In this document: one piece after another, positions 52,542-63,030 of the stretch
How positions within the stretch are numbered: the first letter of the stretch is position 1
Layout of the letters: each line of letters begins with the position of its first letter
Assembly (NCBI RefSeq): GCF_030063415.1
Contig: NZ_JASITA010000023.1
Span: 1-64,000, forward strand
Direction: 5' to 3'
Length of the DNA stretch: 64,000 bases
Source of the DNA: Streptomyces sp. H27-C3
GTDB taxonomy: Bacteria; Actinomycetota; Actinomycetes; Streptomycetales; Streptomycetaceae
Made by a program: the position numbers and the translations under genes
The notes under the pieces: generated by a model
Told to the model about the DNA's origin: nothing
Databases searched by the model: none
Seen by the model: the letters and a program-made list of their open reading frames with translations, nothing else

Positions 52542-53453
52542 ATGGATCTGGACCTGCGTAAGTTGCGCTACTTCGTCGCCGTCGCCGACAAGCTCCACTT
52601 CGGCCGCGCCGCCGATGAGCTGCACATCGCACAACCAGTACTCAGCCGGCAGATCCGCGCGCTGGAAAAGGATCTCGGCACCCCGCTGCTGACAAGGGAC
52701 AGCCACGGCGTGTTGCTCACCGACGCCGGAAGGCAGCTCCTGACCGACGCCGGCCCGCTGCTGGCCTCCGCGCACGCGGCCCGCCGCCGGGTGACCGCGG
52801 CCGCGCGGGGCAGCCAGCGGATAATGGTCGGCTTCCGGGCAGGCATCGCGGTCGCCCCGGCGGTACAACTGTTCGCCAACCAGCGCCCGGACGTTCTGGT
52901 GGACGTGCAACGGATCGAATGGGACGACCAGGCCCCGATGCTGCTCGACGGCCGCATCGACATCGGCTATGTGCGGCTGCCCATCGACGAGGCCGGCCTG
53001 CGCGTCGCCCCGCTCTACACCGAGCCACGGGTGGCGGTGCTGCCCGTCGGCCACCGACTGGCCGGCAAGGAGGAAGTCACCGAGGCCGACCTGGCCGGTG
53101 AGCCACTGGTCTGGCATGCCGGCCCGAGCACGCAGCCCACCAGGCACCCGCACCCCAACTCCGGGTACCTCGCGCGCGGGGTGGACGAAACGCTCGAGCA
53201 CGTCGCGGCCGGCCGGGGCATCTCATTCCTGGCCCGTTCGGCGACCGTGTTCTACTCACATCCGGACATCACCTATGTGCCCGTCCCGGATCTGGCGCCC
53301 GACCAGGTATGCCTCGCGGTGCCGGCATCGCGCATCTCGCCGGTGGTCGACGACTTCTTCACCGCGGCTCAGGCGGCGGCCGAGATCACGGCAGAATGTG
53401 GGAACTATGAAATGTGGCAGCGTGGAGGCGCTGCCGCTGCAAAGCACGGTTGA
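52542..53453 (+). CDS. LysR-family transcriptional regulator
   Basis: A 303-residue regulator. HTH at residues 1-60: LRKLRYFVAVADKLHFGRAA and LHIAQPVLSRQIRALEKDLG. The effector domain spans about 90-290 (VDVQRIEWDDQAPMLLDGRI, GRGISFLARSATVFY). ATG 52542 has GGGAGG five bases upstream. It probably controls the divergent oxidoreductase/SDR genes. Confidence 0.93.
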   Translation: MDLDLRKLRYFVAVADKLHFGRAADELHIAQPVLSRQIRALEKDLGTPLLTRDSHGVLLTDAGRQLLTDAGPLLASAHAARRRVTAAARGSQRIMVGFRAGIAVAPAVQLFANQRPDVLVDVQRIEWDDQAPMLLDGRIDIGYVRLPIDEAGLRVAPLYTEPRVAVLPVGHRLAGKEEVTEADLAGEPLVWHAGPSTQPTRHPHPNSGYLARGVDETLEHVAAGRGISFLARSATVFYSHPDITYVPVPDLAPDQVCLAVPASRISPVVDDFFTAAQAAAEITAECGNYEMWQRGGAAAAKHG

Positions 53454-53587
53454 GCAGTTCGACTGACAACAGCAGCGCCAGCAGAGGGCGCGCGGCCACA
53501 GCAAAGGCGAAGGCTTTGAGCTCGGGGGCGGAGGCGATGTCGGCGCACAGTGAGCCTTTCTCGGTAACGTCTCGTGACGATTCGTGA

Positions 53588-54169
53588 TCATGGTCGGGCG
53601 GTGCGGCCATGTTCGAGCTGGAGCAGGACGAGGGGTGTGGTGGCGAGCAGGTGCGCTGTTGGTCGAGGTGCGCGGGCAGGAAGCGGTGGACGTCGGTACG
53701 TCCTCACCGCACCGTGGAACGTGCCGAGCTTCAGCCGGGAATTCGTCCAGTTCCTCTCGGTTCCGGAAGCCTGGTGACCTGCTGAGCCGCTGCGAGTTCT
53801 TCGCGGGACTGCTCCCAACTCCAGCGACAGCTCGGTGGCGGCGCGCACCAGGGCGTGAACCCGTTCTCGCTCCGCTGCGAGATCCGCCTTGGTCTTCGTC
53901 AGGGCTTCGCGCAGCACGATGTTCTCGTCGGCCATGTTCTGGACGACCTGCGGAGTGAAGTTCTGCGCCCTGGCCCGCGTCCGGAACTCATCCACGAGCT
54001 CCTTGTGATCGCCGTAGACGACGTCGCGCCGTAGCCCGCACTCGGCGATCAGCTCGGTCCCCGTGAGCTCTCCGACGGGCGAGCGCAGGGGCGTCCCGGC
54101 CAGAAGGCGTTCTGCGGCGGCGCGTATTTCCTGACGTTCGGCTTCCCGGTCTCGGTTCTTTCGCGTCAT
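53588..54169 (-). pseudogene. TnpC/DUF6262-type mobile-element protein, frameshifted
   Basis: Starts MTRKNRDREAERQEIRAAAE and continues ELIAECGLRRDVVYGDHKEL and a coiled coil (LREALTKTKADLAAERERV). Around 53812-53824 the natural continuation EQSREELAAAQQVTRLP moves to another frame. The family accompanies paired tyrosine integrases (TnpA/TnpB) in actinobacterial elements. The start overlaps the upstream remnant by four bases, as in that operon type. Confidence 0.65.
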
Positions 54170-54540
54170 GCGACCCGACCGCCTTCCATGTGCGTGGCTT
54201 CCGGACGTGACGCCTCGTGCTGCTCGATCACCGCGCAGATCTGCGCCGCTTGTGCGGCAGCTCGGTCCCGGCGCGGACGTGGAGTCATCGGGTCACGGGC
54301 CGTCCGGGCCACCGCGCTGGACCCTGACATCCCCAGATCCTCGTCGATGACCAGGATACGGTCGGCCTCCCAGCCAAGCCGGACCGCCCGGTCCACCAGG
54401 GCGTACTGCAGGCGCGTCGACTCCTGATGGTCCAGGAGCTGTTGTCGCGTGGACTGGCGGATATAGACCGCCGCGAGGCGTTGGAGGTGACGGTCACTCA
54501 CCTTGCTGCCGGCCCGCTCCCAGGGCATCACCGCCGTCAT
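54166..54540 (-). pseudogene. Chimeric recombinase remnant
   Basis: The N-terminal 65 residues match a large serine recombinase (LAAVYIRQSTRQQLLDHQES with the catalytic Ser, VIDEDLGMSGSSA). The C-terminal 30 residues (AAQICAVIEQHEASRPEATH) look like the tail of the tyrosine integrase that normally precedes a DUF6262 gene. Two unrelated recombinases have been joined by deletion; neither catalytic domain is complete. Confidence 0.6.
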
Positions 54541-54836
54541 TGCCGGTCCCGCTCAGCCGTCGCCACGGCGGTGCTCATCGCACGACTGGCCAGTCCCACC
54601 AGTTGTCGCACCACCACCTGCCGGTTCACTTCCGGCAGATCGCCCCACACCTGTTCGCCCGGCGTCGTCCGCACCGCCGTCTGGGGCCGACGTCACTGTC
54701 ATCGCACATGACGACTCGTCCCCCTCACGGGCCCGCAACCGCTCGGTCACCGTGACCAGCCGCAACAGCCCTTCACGACCGATTATCGGCCCCCGCTCAC
54801 TCTCCTGACCATCCATATACGCAGTGTGATTGGGCG

Positions 54837-55025
54837 ATGGAGCGGGCCTTTGGCTGGCTCATGCTGAACCGCCGCCTGGCCCGCGACTACGAGACCCTCC
54901 CGGCCCGCTCCGAAGCCATGATCCACCTCGCCATGACTGACCTGATGGCCCGCCGCCTCACCGGCGAAGCGACCATCTCCTGGCGCGACCCCGCGAATCA
55001 GGATCTACACCTAATTTCGGGATGA
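54837..55025 (+). pseudogene. IS5-family transposase C-terminal fragment
   Basis: 62 codons (MERAFGWLMLNRRLARDYET, LPARSEAMIHLAMTDLMARR) are the C-terminal end of an IS5-group transposase, containing its catalytic-Glu region ERxFGWL. The rest of the gene is absent upstream. Confidence 0.75.
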
Positions 55026-55207
55026 AACATTGGGAAGAAACGACCTCTCAACACGCCCGACACCGCATGCACGCGCTCGTTGGTGTCACGCATGCCATGT
55101 CAACGCCACCCATCGGCACGCTGAGTCGCCACCGAAAGGGAGACAATTCCGTTCCGTTCGTTTGGCAGACCCATTTCCGGAGGCATCCTGCGCGGGATGT
55201 CGAGGTC

Positions 55208-55642
55208 TCATCTGCGACGGCGTCCACGGGTGAGGAGGAGCAGTGTGGTGGTCACGATGGTGAGGGTTTGGGCGGCTGCGGTGAGTTTTTTGTCGCTGGA
55301 CCAGACGGGTTCGTACATGTTCGGGAGGGGTCCGAGTGCCCCGACGTCGACGTACTGGTAGATGAGCAGGGCGGCCAGTCCTCCTGCGGCGACCAGCCAT
55401 GCGAAGGTGTCGGCCGGTCGGCGGTGCCATGCCAGGACGAGCAGGGTCGCGAGTGCTGCCAGGGCGGCTTCGGTCCGGAAGAGGGTGCCTTGGGTGATGG
55501 TGTCTCCGACGGCGTCGTACTGGTCCGCGAGGCGCGCGTGCACGTAGGCGTTCACCGCGAGCCCTGCGGCGGCCAGAATACGGGCTACGCCCCGTAGCAG
55601 CCGGTGCGCCGGACGGGCGGACGGTGGCGGTTCGAGTGGCAT
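55208..55642 (-). CDS. Four-helix membrane protein
   Basis: A 144-residue protein with four hydrophobic segments (LLRGVARILAAAGLAVNAYV; ALAALATLLVLAWH; WLVAAGGLAALLIYQYV; AAAQTLTIVTTTLLLL) and an Arg-rich end. It resembles membrane proteins found next to cupredoxins. It is the last gene of the leftward set, 59 bases after the cupredoxin. Confidence 0.7.
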   Translation of the reverse strand: MPLEPPPSARPAHRLLRGVARILAAAGLAVNAYVHARLADQYDAVGDTITQGTLFRTEAALAALATLLVLAWHRRPADTFAWLVAAGGLAALLIYQYVDVGALGPLPNMYEPVWSSDKKLTAAAQTLTIVTTTLLLLTRGRRRR

Positions 55643-55701
55643 GCGTTTCCCTTCCCGGCCCGGGCTGAGTGCGGGCCTCAGGGGTATACGGGCATCCGAG
55701 G

Positions 55702-56124
55702 TCAGCGGACCGTGAGTGAGCCCTTCATGTACTGGTGGATGGTGCAGATGTACGCGTACTTTCCTGCGCGGGACGGCGCGGTGAAGGTGGCTCTCTTGCC
55801 CGCGGCGATGTTGCCGGTGTCGAAGGGCTTGTCGCCGCCGGCGGTCACCGTGTGAGGGGCCGAGTCCTCGTTGACGACGGTGACCTTCGTACCTGGGGCG
55901 ACCGTCAGGTTGGCGGGTTCGAACGTGAAGTCCTTGATCGTGATCTTGGCTTCCTTGTCGCCCGAGGGCGAGGGGGAGCGTGCGGATGACGATGCGGAGG
56001 CGGAGGACGGAGCGTAGGGATCAGAGCTTTTGCCGTCCGAGCATCCCGCGAGGGTCGTCAGCATGCACAGGACTGCGGCGGCAGCGGTGATGGCCGTGTG
56101 CGGTCTGCGGGGGCGCAGGGACAT
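55702..56124 (-). CDS. Cupredoxin-domain lipoprotein (plastocyanin-like)
   Basis: A 140-residue exported protein. The lipobox is LAGC (Cys28). A Ser/Pro linker follows, then a type 1 copper domain at about residues 60-140: ITIKDFTFEPANLTVAPGTK, SAPHTVTAGG (His ligand), and YICTIHQYM (Cys, His and Met ligands). It probably carries electrons or copper on the outer face. ATG 56122-56124. It lies 74 bases after the ferritin-like gene. Confidence 0.9.
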   Translation of the reverse strand: MSLRPRRPHTAITAAAAVLCMLTTLAGCSDGKSSDPYAPSSASASSSARSPSPSGDKEAKITIKDFTFEPANLTVAPGTKVTVVNEDSAPHTVTAGGDKPFDTGNIAAGKRATFTAPSRAGKYAYICTIHQYMKGSLTVR

Positions 56125-56198
56125 CGTTTCTCCGATGGGATTGTTGGCGTGCCGGTCCTGGGGCCAGGCGCGGGCATTGCACCTGGCCCTAGGGTGGG

Positions 56199-57023
56199 TC
56201 AGGCAGTCAGCAGGCTGGTGCTGGCGGCTTTGTCGGTGCCGATGAAGTCGTCGGGCACCGGGTACTGGCCGAGCACGTAGTGCAGGATCGCCGAGTGCAT
56301 GGCTTCGACCGGGGCGATGGTCGCGGCCGTGTTGATCCCACCCTCGCTTTTGACGTTGAACGTCGCGAACACGTACGTCTGGGTGGCCTGGTCCTCGAGT
56401 TGGAGGGCGAGCTTGGCCACTCCGGGGACGTCCTTGACCTTGCCGAGTGCTGTGGTGACGTCGTCGTGGTTGGACAGCGGCGTCCCGGAGATCTTCGGTT
56501 TGTCCGCAGAGGACAGGATCGCGTTCCACGCGTCGGCGTGATCCTTGTGCTGGCTCATCGCGGTCTGCGCGAAGGCCGCGAACGCCGGTGGTACGTCGCC
56601 CAGTTTGCCGTCCTTGGCCGCCTTGAGAGCGGCCTGGTAGGCGCCGACGGCCTGGTTCTCCAGAGCGGCCGCCAGGGCGACCACCTTCAGGTCCCCGGTG
56701 TAGGTGCCCGACGGCGACTTCGACGGGGTGCCGGTGGAGGTGGCGCGTACCTCGGACTTGCCGCCGCACGCGGCCAGCGCCAACGCGGCGGCGGACGCGC
56801 CGGCACCGACCAGGAACCGGCGGCGCGCGAGGTGCACGCGCTGCTGCTGGCCGGTGTCGGGTTCTGTGGCGCGCAGGTCGTGGAGTTCCTGCGTGAGGTC
56901 GCGGGCGGAAGCGGCCATCACAGGCAGGGTCTCCTGGTGGGCCTGATCCATTTCCTTGGTCAGACGGGAGAGTTCACTCTCGCTGATCGGCAGTTCCCAG
57001 GAGCCGTGCTTGCTGGTGGTCAT
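56199..57023 (-). CDS. Tat-exported ferritin-like lipoprotein
   Basis: A 274-residue protein. After about 65 cytoplasmic residues, LARRRFLVGAGASAAALALA and ACGG form a twin-arginine signal with lipobox. The mature domain is a four-helix ferritin-like bundle: VALAAALENQAVGAYQAALK (Glu), AMSQHKDHADAWNAI (ExxH-like His), LALQLEDQATQTYVFATFNV and APVEAMHSAILHYVLGQY (Glu, His). It overlaps the next upstream gene by four bases. Confidence 0.85.
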   Translation of the reverse strand: MTTSKHGSWELPISESELSRLTKEMDQAHQETLPVMAASARDLTQELHDLRATEPDTGQQQRVHLARRRFLVGAGASAAALALAACGGKSEVRATSTGTPSKSPSGTYTGDLKVVALAAALENQAVGAYQAALKAAKDGKLGDVPPAFAAFAQTAMSQHKDHADAWNAILSSADKPKISGTPLSNHDDVTTALGKVKDVPGVAKLALQLEDQATQTYVFATFNVKSEGGINTAATIAPVEAMHSAILHYVLGQYPVPDDFIGTDKAASTSLLTA

Positions 57024-57805
57024 TTCACTGCCCCTTCACTGACCGGCGAGGCGCTCTTGGTGGGGTAGAACGCGTCGGGGAACCCGACCTTGCCCGCGGC
57101 GGCGGGGAGCTTGGCGAGATTGGTGGGGATCGCGATGAGGTCGGGCAGGTCCCCGGCCAGCAGGGCCTGCACGGCCAGCAGGGTGGCCCGGTGTTGTGCT
57201 TCCACGGGGGCGACAGAGGCGAACAGCTGCCGCAGGTTCTTGTCCTCGACCTGGCCGATGTTCTTGGTGTAGGTCTGCGCGGCCACGTCTTCCAGGGTGA
57301 TGGCCAGTTCGACCACGTCCGCGGGAGTCTTGATCGACGGCAGCTGCTTCTTGACGATGGCGGCGTACTTCGGGTCCGGGTCCGTCTGGGCCTTGCCGCC
57401 CGCCTTCGTCGCGGCGGCGTTGAACGCCTTGCCGTGCGCGATGTGCTGCGCGGTCGTCTTCTCGATGAACGCCATCACTGTCTTGTTGCCGTCCTTGATG
57501 AACGGCAGCCCGGCGGCGGTCTGGTAGACGCTCACCGCCAGATTCTCCAGCGATGCGGCGGTCTGCAGCGCCATGATGTCGTTACGGGAAGCAGCCGCCG
57601 CACGGCCGCCCCCCAGCAGGGTCGCTGCCCCCGCTGCCCCCAGGACAGTGCCGCGACGCTGCCACCAGCGTCGGCCCGCGGGCTCCGCAGCCTCCTCGAA
57701 GTCGGTCAGCGAAACGTTCGTCACCCGCAACGCGTCACTGTTCAGATCCTGCGACTGCTCGGTCAGTTCTCTGAGCAGTCCGGTGTCGATGTGGTCCGTA
57801 CCCAT
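57020..57805 (-). CDS. Exported ferritin-like protein
   Basis: A 261-residue protein. After an N-terminal cytoplasmic stretch, RRWWQRRGTVLGAAGAATLL acts as an export signal. The ferritin-like bundle has LQTAASLENLAVSVYQTAAG, TTAQHIAHGKAFN, LAITLEDVAAQTYTKNIGQV and APVEAQHRATLLAVQALLAG, with diiron-type Glu/His pairs. It is homologous in layout to the downstream gene, probably an old tandem duplication. ATG 57803-57805 has AAGGAG ten bases upstream. Confidence 0.83.
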   Translation of the reverse strand: MGTDHIDTGLLRELTEQSQDLNSDALRVTNVSLTDFEEAAEPAGRRWWQRRGTVLGAAGAATLLGGGRAAAASRNDIMALQTAASLENLAVSVYQTAAGLPFIKDGNKTVMAFIEKTTAQHIAHGKAFNAAATKAGGKAQTDPDPKYAAIVKKQLPSIKTPADVVELAITLEDVAAQTYTKNIGQVEDKNLRQLFASVAPVEAQHRATLLAVQALLAGDLPDLIAIPTNLAKLPAAAGKVGFPDAFYPTKSASPVSEGAVK

Positions 57806-57928
57806 CGCATCCCATCTCCTTGGCCACGCCGGACGGCGCAGGCATCGAACCCATATTTGAGGAAAGGGCCGGAGGGCACCCTCCAGGTACCGCTCAATGG
57901 CCCGCCTGTACACCCGAACGACGTCTTC

Positions 57929-58606
57929 TCACACAAGCGGTTCGCCCTGATTACGGGCGGGGGCGCCGTCTTGGGGTTCTCGTTGGGCGGTGATGACGAG
58001 GTTCGACGTGTAGGTGTCGGCGTCGTCGTCCCAGCCCGCGCAGGTGATCACCGTCAGCCGGGCCTCTGTCGTGGGGGCGTAGACACGGCGTGAGGGGAAG
58101 TGGTCCTTGGCCCAGACGTTGAGATCGGTGACCGTGAAGGTGACGGTGGTCCCGTCTCGGCGTTGGAGGCTGATGCGGTCGCCGGGGCGCAGAGCGCCCG
58201 CTGCGTACAGTGCGGCGGGTCCGGTGGCAGAGTCCAGATGGCCGACCACGACTGTGTTGCCGCTCTCGCCCGGCGTGACGGAGCCCGTGTACCACCCGAC
58301 ATGGTCCGGGTCGGCCGGCAGGGCCACGGAGCGGTCGGCGGTCAGGCCCACCCCCTCGACCTTCGCCGTCAAGCCGATTCCGGGGATCTTGACGGAGACG
58401 GGCCGCGAGTGAGGCAGGCCCGGAGCGTACGGGGCGGAAGTGTCACGCGGGGCGGTTCTGTCCCCGCGTCCTGTCTCCGGCGGGACCGGGGGCGGCTGCG
58501 AGGTGGAGACGAGGGTGACGGACAGGATGACCAGGGCGGCGACGGTGCAGGCGGTGGCCGCCGCGGTGAGAACACCGCGGCGGCCACCGGGCCGCAAGCT
58601 CGGCAA
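57929..58606 (-). CDS. Class F sortase
   Basis: A 225-residue membrane-anchored transpeptidase. N-terminal helix at about residues 12-34 (VLTAAATACTVAALVILSVT). The catalytic domain has the His in VVVGHLDSA and the Cys in LTVITCAGWD; the Arg near YTSNLVITA is not obvious. Class F sortases attach surface proteins to peptidoglycan. The start is TTG 58604-58606, eight bases after the CHRD stop, without a strong ribosome-binding site. Confidence 0.85.
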   Translation of the reverse strand: MPSLRPGGRRGVLTAAATACTVAALVILSVTLVSTSQPPPVPPETGRGDRTAPRDTSAPYAPGLPHSRPVSVKIPGIGLTAKVEGVGLTADRSVALPADPDHVGWYTGSVTPGESGNTVVVGHLDSATGPAALYAAGALRPGDRISLQRRDGTTVTFTVTDLNVWAKDHFPSRRVYAPTTEARLTVITCAGWDDDADTYTSNLVITAQREPQDGAPARNQGEPLV

Positions 58607-58614
58607 CGTGCCGG

Positions 58615-59382
58615 TCAGCTCTGGCGGTTGGTGCGCCGGCGCAGGTACACAGCGCCCCCGGCGGCCACCAGCAGACCTCCGGCCACAGACAGGGCCGTGG
58701 TGGTGTCATTCGCCTGCGCACCGCCCATGCCTCCGGCGACCGCACCGGCGGGGGCCATCTTCAGCGGGCCGCACAGCGCCGGGTTGGTGGCCTCTGAGGG
58801 CAGCTTCGGGTCGAGGTCGCTGGCACCCAGCACGTTGTCGTACTTGCCGTTGCCGTTGAAGTCGATGCCGTGGACGACGACGACAGCGTTCTGGGCACGC
58901 AGACTCTCCGCCGTCGCGTCATCAACGGTGAAGGTGCGCTCGTAGGTGTACGAGGCGCCCATCGGGAAACGGTCGACCGCGAGAGCCGAGTGGTCGGCAC
59001 CGGTGTCACCGGTCGTGGTCAGCGAGGCGCCGATCTTGCCGTAGAACGGCAGGCCGTCGGTGGTGTTCAGACTCAGCTGACCGTTGTGCCGCGTGGCTGC
59101 GGAAGCCGGCGGACACTGCCCCTTGGCCCCGATGTGGAAGTGCTGGGCGTGCGGGGCGTCGGCGAGCAGCCCCCGCGTCTTGATCTTCACGGTCACCTCG
59201 TGCCCCTTGAGGTGCACCATCGCCGTACCCGAGCCGGTCACCTTGCTCGTCGGCACCGGCGACAGCATCGCGTGCAGCTCGTCGCCCTTGGCCGTGTCAT
59301 CGGCAACAGCCGCGGGCGCAAGAAAGGCCCCGGACGCTATCGCCACCAGGGTGGCTATCGAGGCGGCAGTCGTCTTCTTCAT
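58615..59382 (-). CDS. Secreted CHRD-domain protein with C-terminal anchor
   Basis: A 255-residue protein. Signal peptide 1-27 (ending APAAVAD). CHRD domain at about 35-190 (AMVHLKGHEVTVKIKTRGLL, HAQHFHIGAKGQC, VVVVHGIDFNG). The C terminus has a hydrophobic helix and RRR tail (LSVAGGLLVAAGGAVYLRRR), laid out like a sortase sorting signal but without an LPxTG motif. The class F sortase follows directly. ATG 59380-59382 has GGAG seven bases upstream. Confidence 0.85.
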   Translation of the reverse strand: MKKTTAASIATLVAIASGAFLAPAAVADDTAKGDELHAMLSPVPTSKVTGSGTAMVHLKGHEVTVKIKTRGLLADAPHAQHFHIGAKGQCPPASAATRHNGQLSLNTTDGLPFYGKIGASLTTTGDTGADHSALAVDRFPMGASYTYERTFTVDDATAESLRAQNAVVVVHGIDFNGNGKYDNVLGASDLDPKLPSEATNPALCGPLKMAPAGAVAGGMGGAQANDTTTALSVAGGLLVAAGGAVYLRRRTNRQS

Positions 59383-60013
59383 GCACTGCTCCAGTCGGAG
59401 AGAGTCGAGACTGGCCGAAAGCAGAACGGTCACACACGGCGACCAAGGCCAGTACGTTCAGTGACAATCTCGCGGTGGGCGCAGCGCTCGGCAAATTCAG
59501 GCAGGCCATCCGAGGAGATGCCTGTGGACGGCGTCATGAGAGCGGCTACACCCGGCTCTTTCGGACATGCCACCGATTTGCGATCTGGATGGTCTCGGGA
59601 GCTGCGGCGGAGGCGGCCGGAGCGGAGGCGCCGTCAAGGTCGCGGCAGATCGCCTCGCTGCCGTTGCGTCCGGCGAGCACCTGACGAAGGTATCCGCTTT
59701 CCGGACGGCGATCCTTCGGTGTGTCCGTGAATGGTCACAGCAACGTCGTGGATCAAGGACATCCCGTTCTCGGTGTACGAGTTGGTGCATGGTGCATGAA
59801 CAAGCAGTTCACAGACGTCAGCTGCTCCCCGGGCCGCGCCCAGCCCGCAGGCGGAGCAACTCGGGGCCGGTGAAGTGCCCGAGCTCCTTCACGTCGGCGG
59901 CCCGCGAACGGCCTCCTGGTCGGCCGAGTGCTGCGGAGCTGGATCGCAGGACTGCGCACCCAGCCTGCACTCCCTTTTCGGACGGCTGGGCCGGCGTCGT
60001 ATCGATTCGTATG
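59383..60013. other. Gene-free stretch
   Basis: About 630 bases between the CHRD start and the integrase stop show no credible gene, tRNA or attachment-site core. It contains the promoter for the leftward CHRD-sortase set. Confidence 0.4.
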
Positions 60014-61206
60014 TCAGGCCGCTGCGGCGGCTTTGGGCCCTTCCACGGTCGGGGTGTTGAAGTTGAGGCCGTTGTTGAGGAGTGTGGCGGCTTTGGAGAC
60101 GGATCCGGGGAGGAGGTGGCGGTAGGTGCGGAAGGTGATGTTGATGTCGTTGTGTCCCATCCAGTCTGCGACGTCGGTGATGGGGATGCCTTGTCCGAGG
60201 GCGTTGGAGGCGAAGTAGTGGCGGAAGCTGTACATGGTCATCCCTTGGGGGTGAGTTCGGGCTTCTGCTGCTGGAGGTTGGTCCACCACCTTCGGAGGGT
60301 GGCGGGGGAGAGGAAGGCGTTTCCGGTGCTGGGGCGCATGGTCTTTAGGAGGTAGCCGCCTTGGAAGGTTCCGTGGGTGGCGGCGTAGTGTTCGATGCTT
60401 TCGCGGACGAAAGCGGGCAGGGGCACCTCACGGAACTCGCCGGTTTTCCTGTGCTTGAGGGGTTCCAGGGTGACGGTGCGGTCGTGGACCTGCTGGTGCA
60501 CCCGGTAAACGTCCTTGGCGACCATGTTGTTCACGTTGACGGCGAGGGCCTCGCCGTTGCGCAGGCCCATGCCGGCCATGAGGTCGACGATGAGGCGGAA
60601 GGCGTCGTCGTCGCGGGCCACGCGCAGCAGACCGACCTGTTCCTTGGTGGGGATCACGGTCGAGCCCGGGCGGTACTCCGGCGGGCTGACATCGAGCAGC
60701 GGGTCGAGACCTATTATTCCGCGCCGGTGCGCGTCCTTGAGGATGCCCTTCACCCGCAGGAAGACCTGCGCCTGGGTCGCGGCGCCGACGTTGCTGCGTT
60801 CCATGGCCGTGATGAAGCGTTCCACGACGAAGCTGTCGAAGGTGTGCATCTTCCGCGAGCCGATCTCGGGATAGGCATGGGTGCGCATCCGGGACTCGGT
60901 CGCGGCCTTCGTGCTGCCGGTGAGGCCGCGCTTGCGGGCGAACCATGCCTTCGCGTACTCCTCGAAGGTCATCTCGCCGAGCGTCTCCTGCTGTTCGGCG
61001 ACGCTCCGCGGCGTGGTTTTGCGGGCTGCGTACAGCGCGATCAGGCGTTCGATGGCCGCGTCCTGGTCGGCGTAGCCGGACTCCTCGGACTGCCTGCCGC
61101 GGGTGTTGCGGAAGCGGATGGTGTAGAGGTGCGGACAGCCAGAGGGCCGGCGGCACTCGCAGGGCTTGAAGAAGCTGCCCATGCCCCGCGCAAGCTTGTT
61201 CGACAT
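60014..61206 (-). pseudogene. int: Tyrosine site-specific integrase, frameshifted
   Basis: The main frame (60238-61206) has an N-terminal Cys pattern (CECRRPSGCPHLY), an SAM-like region (MTFEEYAKAWFARKRGLTGS), and GMGLRNGEALAV with the first catalytic Arg. It stops after PELTPKG. The remaining catalytic part (MTMYSFRHYFASNALGQG, LADWMGHND-like region, TYRHLLPGS) is in the next frame to 60014. A single missing base near 60241 joins them. Intact it would have about 397 residues. ATG 61204-61206. Confidence 0.8.
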
Positions 61207-61270
61207 GATCGATATCGTTCCCTCTCCAGGGTGGTCGCGACCGGTAAAACCGGCGCTGACCTGGGACTCT

Positions 61271-61507
61271 TGCTGACCTTTTGCTGACTCGCTGACCAGC
61301 AGCAGGCGTCTGACCTGCATAAACCCTAAATCGGGGCTATAACAGCCTGATCGCATGACGAGAAACGATGGCGTAGTGGGGGACTCTCTCTGGGCTAAAT
61401 CGAGGCAGGTCAGGGCGAGTTGCTAGGTTGCGGAGTTTCATCAGAAGTCGACGATCAGGGATGACGCATCGCTGGCTGGTGCTGACCTTTAGCTGACTTT
61501 ACTGACG
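61271..61507. repeat. Integrase arm-like direct repeats
   Basis: TGCTGACCTTTTGCTGACT (61271-61289) recurs with one mismatch at 61480-61498, each followed by another (G)CTGAC. The repeats lie just upstream of the integrase gene and could be arm-type binding sites of an attP region. No core was identified. Confidence 0.45.
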
Positions 61508-61710
61508 GGTGGTCATTTGCATTGGTTGGCCGTGGTGGGGTGCCGGAGTGTGTTGTAAGTCGAGGTGGTGATCCGTACGCCGAGGAATGATTTGCGGACG
61601 CTGGATTTGTTCCAGGCGAGCGACCCGCGGCAGGGAGTGGCGGTGGACTACTGAAGAGTCGCTCGCCGACGTCCGCCCGGCCGGTTCGCAGCGACGGATG
61701 GGACTCTGAC

Positions 61711-62340
61711 ATGAGCCGGTACGCGATCCCGACCACGAGCCAGTACACGATCCCGACCGTCGTCGAGCGCACCGCGCAGGGGGAGCGGGCGTACGACATC
61801 TACAGCCGGCTGCTGTCCGAGCGGGTCATCTTCCTCGGCACCGAGATCGACGACGGCGTCGCGAACGTCGTCATCGCCCAGCTGCTGCAGCTCGAATCGT
61901 CGAGCCCGGACAGCCAGATCGCGATCTACATCAACTCGCCGGGCGGCTCGGTCACTTCGCTTGGCGATCTACGACACGATGACCTTCGTCGGCTCGCCGA
62001 TCGCGACGTTCTGCGTCGGGCAGGCGGCCTCGACCGCAGCGGTGCTCCTCGCCGGCGGAGACCCCGGGCGGCGGTTCGTCCTCGAACACGCCCGGGTGCT
62101 GCTGGGACAGCCGGCGGCCGGCAGGGGACGGTCTCGGACCTCAGCTTTCAGGCCAAGGAGATGGTCCGGATCCGGTCCGAGGTCGAGGAGGTTCTCTCCC
62201 GGCATACGCACCACGACGTCACGACCCTCCGCGCGGACATGGACCGGGACAAGGTCTTCACCGCTCATGAGGCCGTGGCGTACGGGCTCGCGGACGGGGT
62301 GCTCAGCCGGCGGAGGGCTGTGGGGGCGACGGCTGCTTGA
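61711..62340 (+). pseudogene. clpP: ClpP-like protease with two frameshifts
   Basis: The N-terminal frame gives RTAQGERAYDIYSRLLSERV, IFLGTEIDDGVANVV and INSPGGSVTSL. The next part, AIYDTMTFVGSPIATFCVGQ with AASTAAVLLAGG (catalytic Ser), lies one frame over from 61964 to about 62120. Then TVSDLSFQAKEMVRIRSEVE returns in the first frame to 62340. The catalytic His of the HQP motif is Gly (VLLGQP). So even if the frameshifts are sequencing errors the protein would probably lack peptidase activity. Confidence 0.75.
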
Positions 62341-62438
62341 GCGGGGGGCGGGTGGGGTGCGGGGTGTGTGCGGCCGTCGCTCGGCGCAGGGGAGCGACGG
62401 CCGCGCGCGGGGGCCGTCGCCCGGCCCCCGCCGGCTTC

Positions 62439-63030
<592 letters not shown>

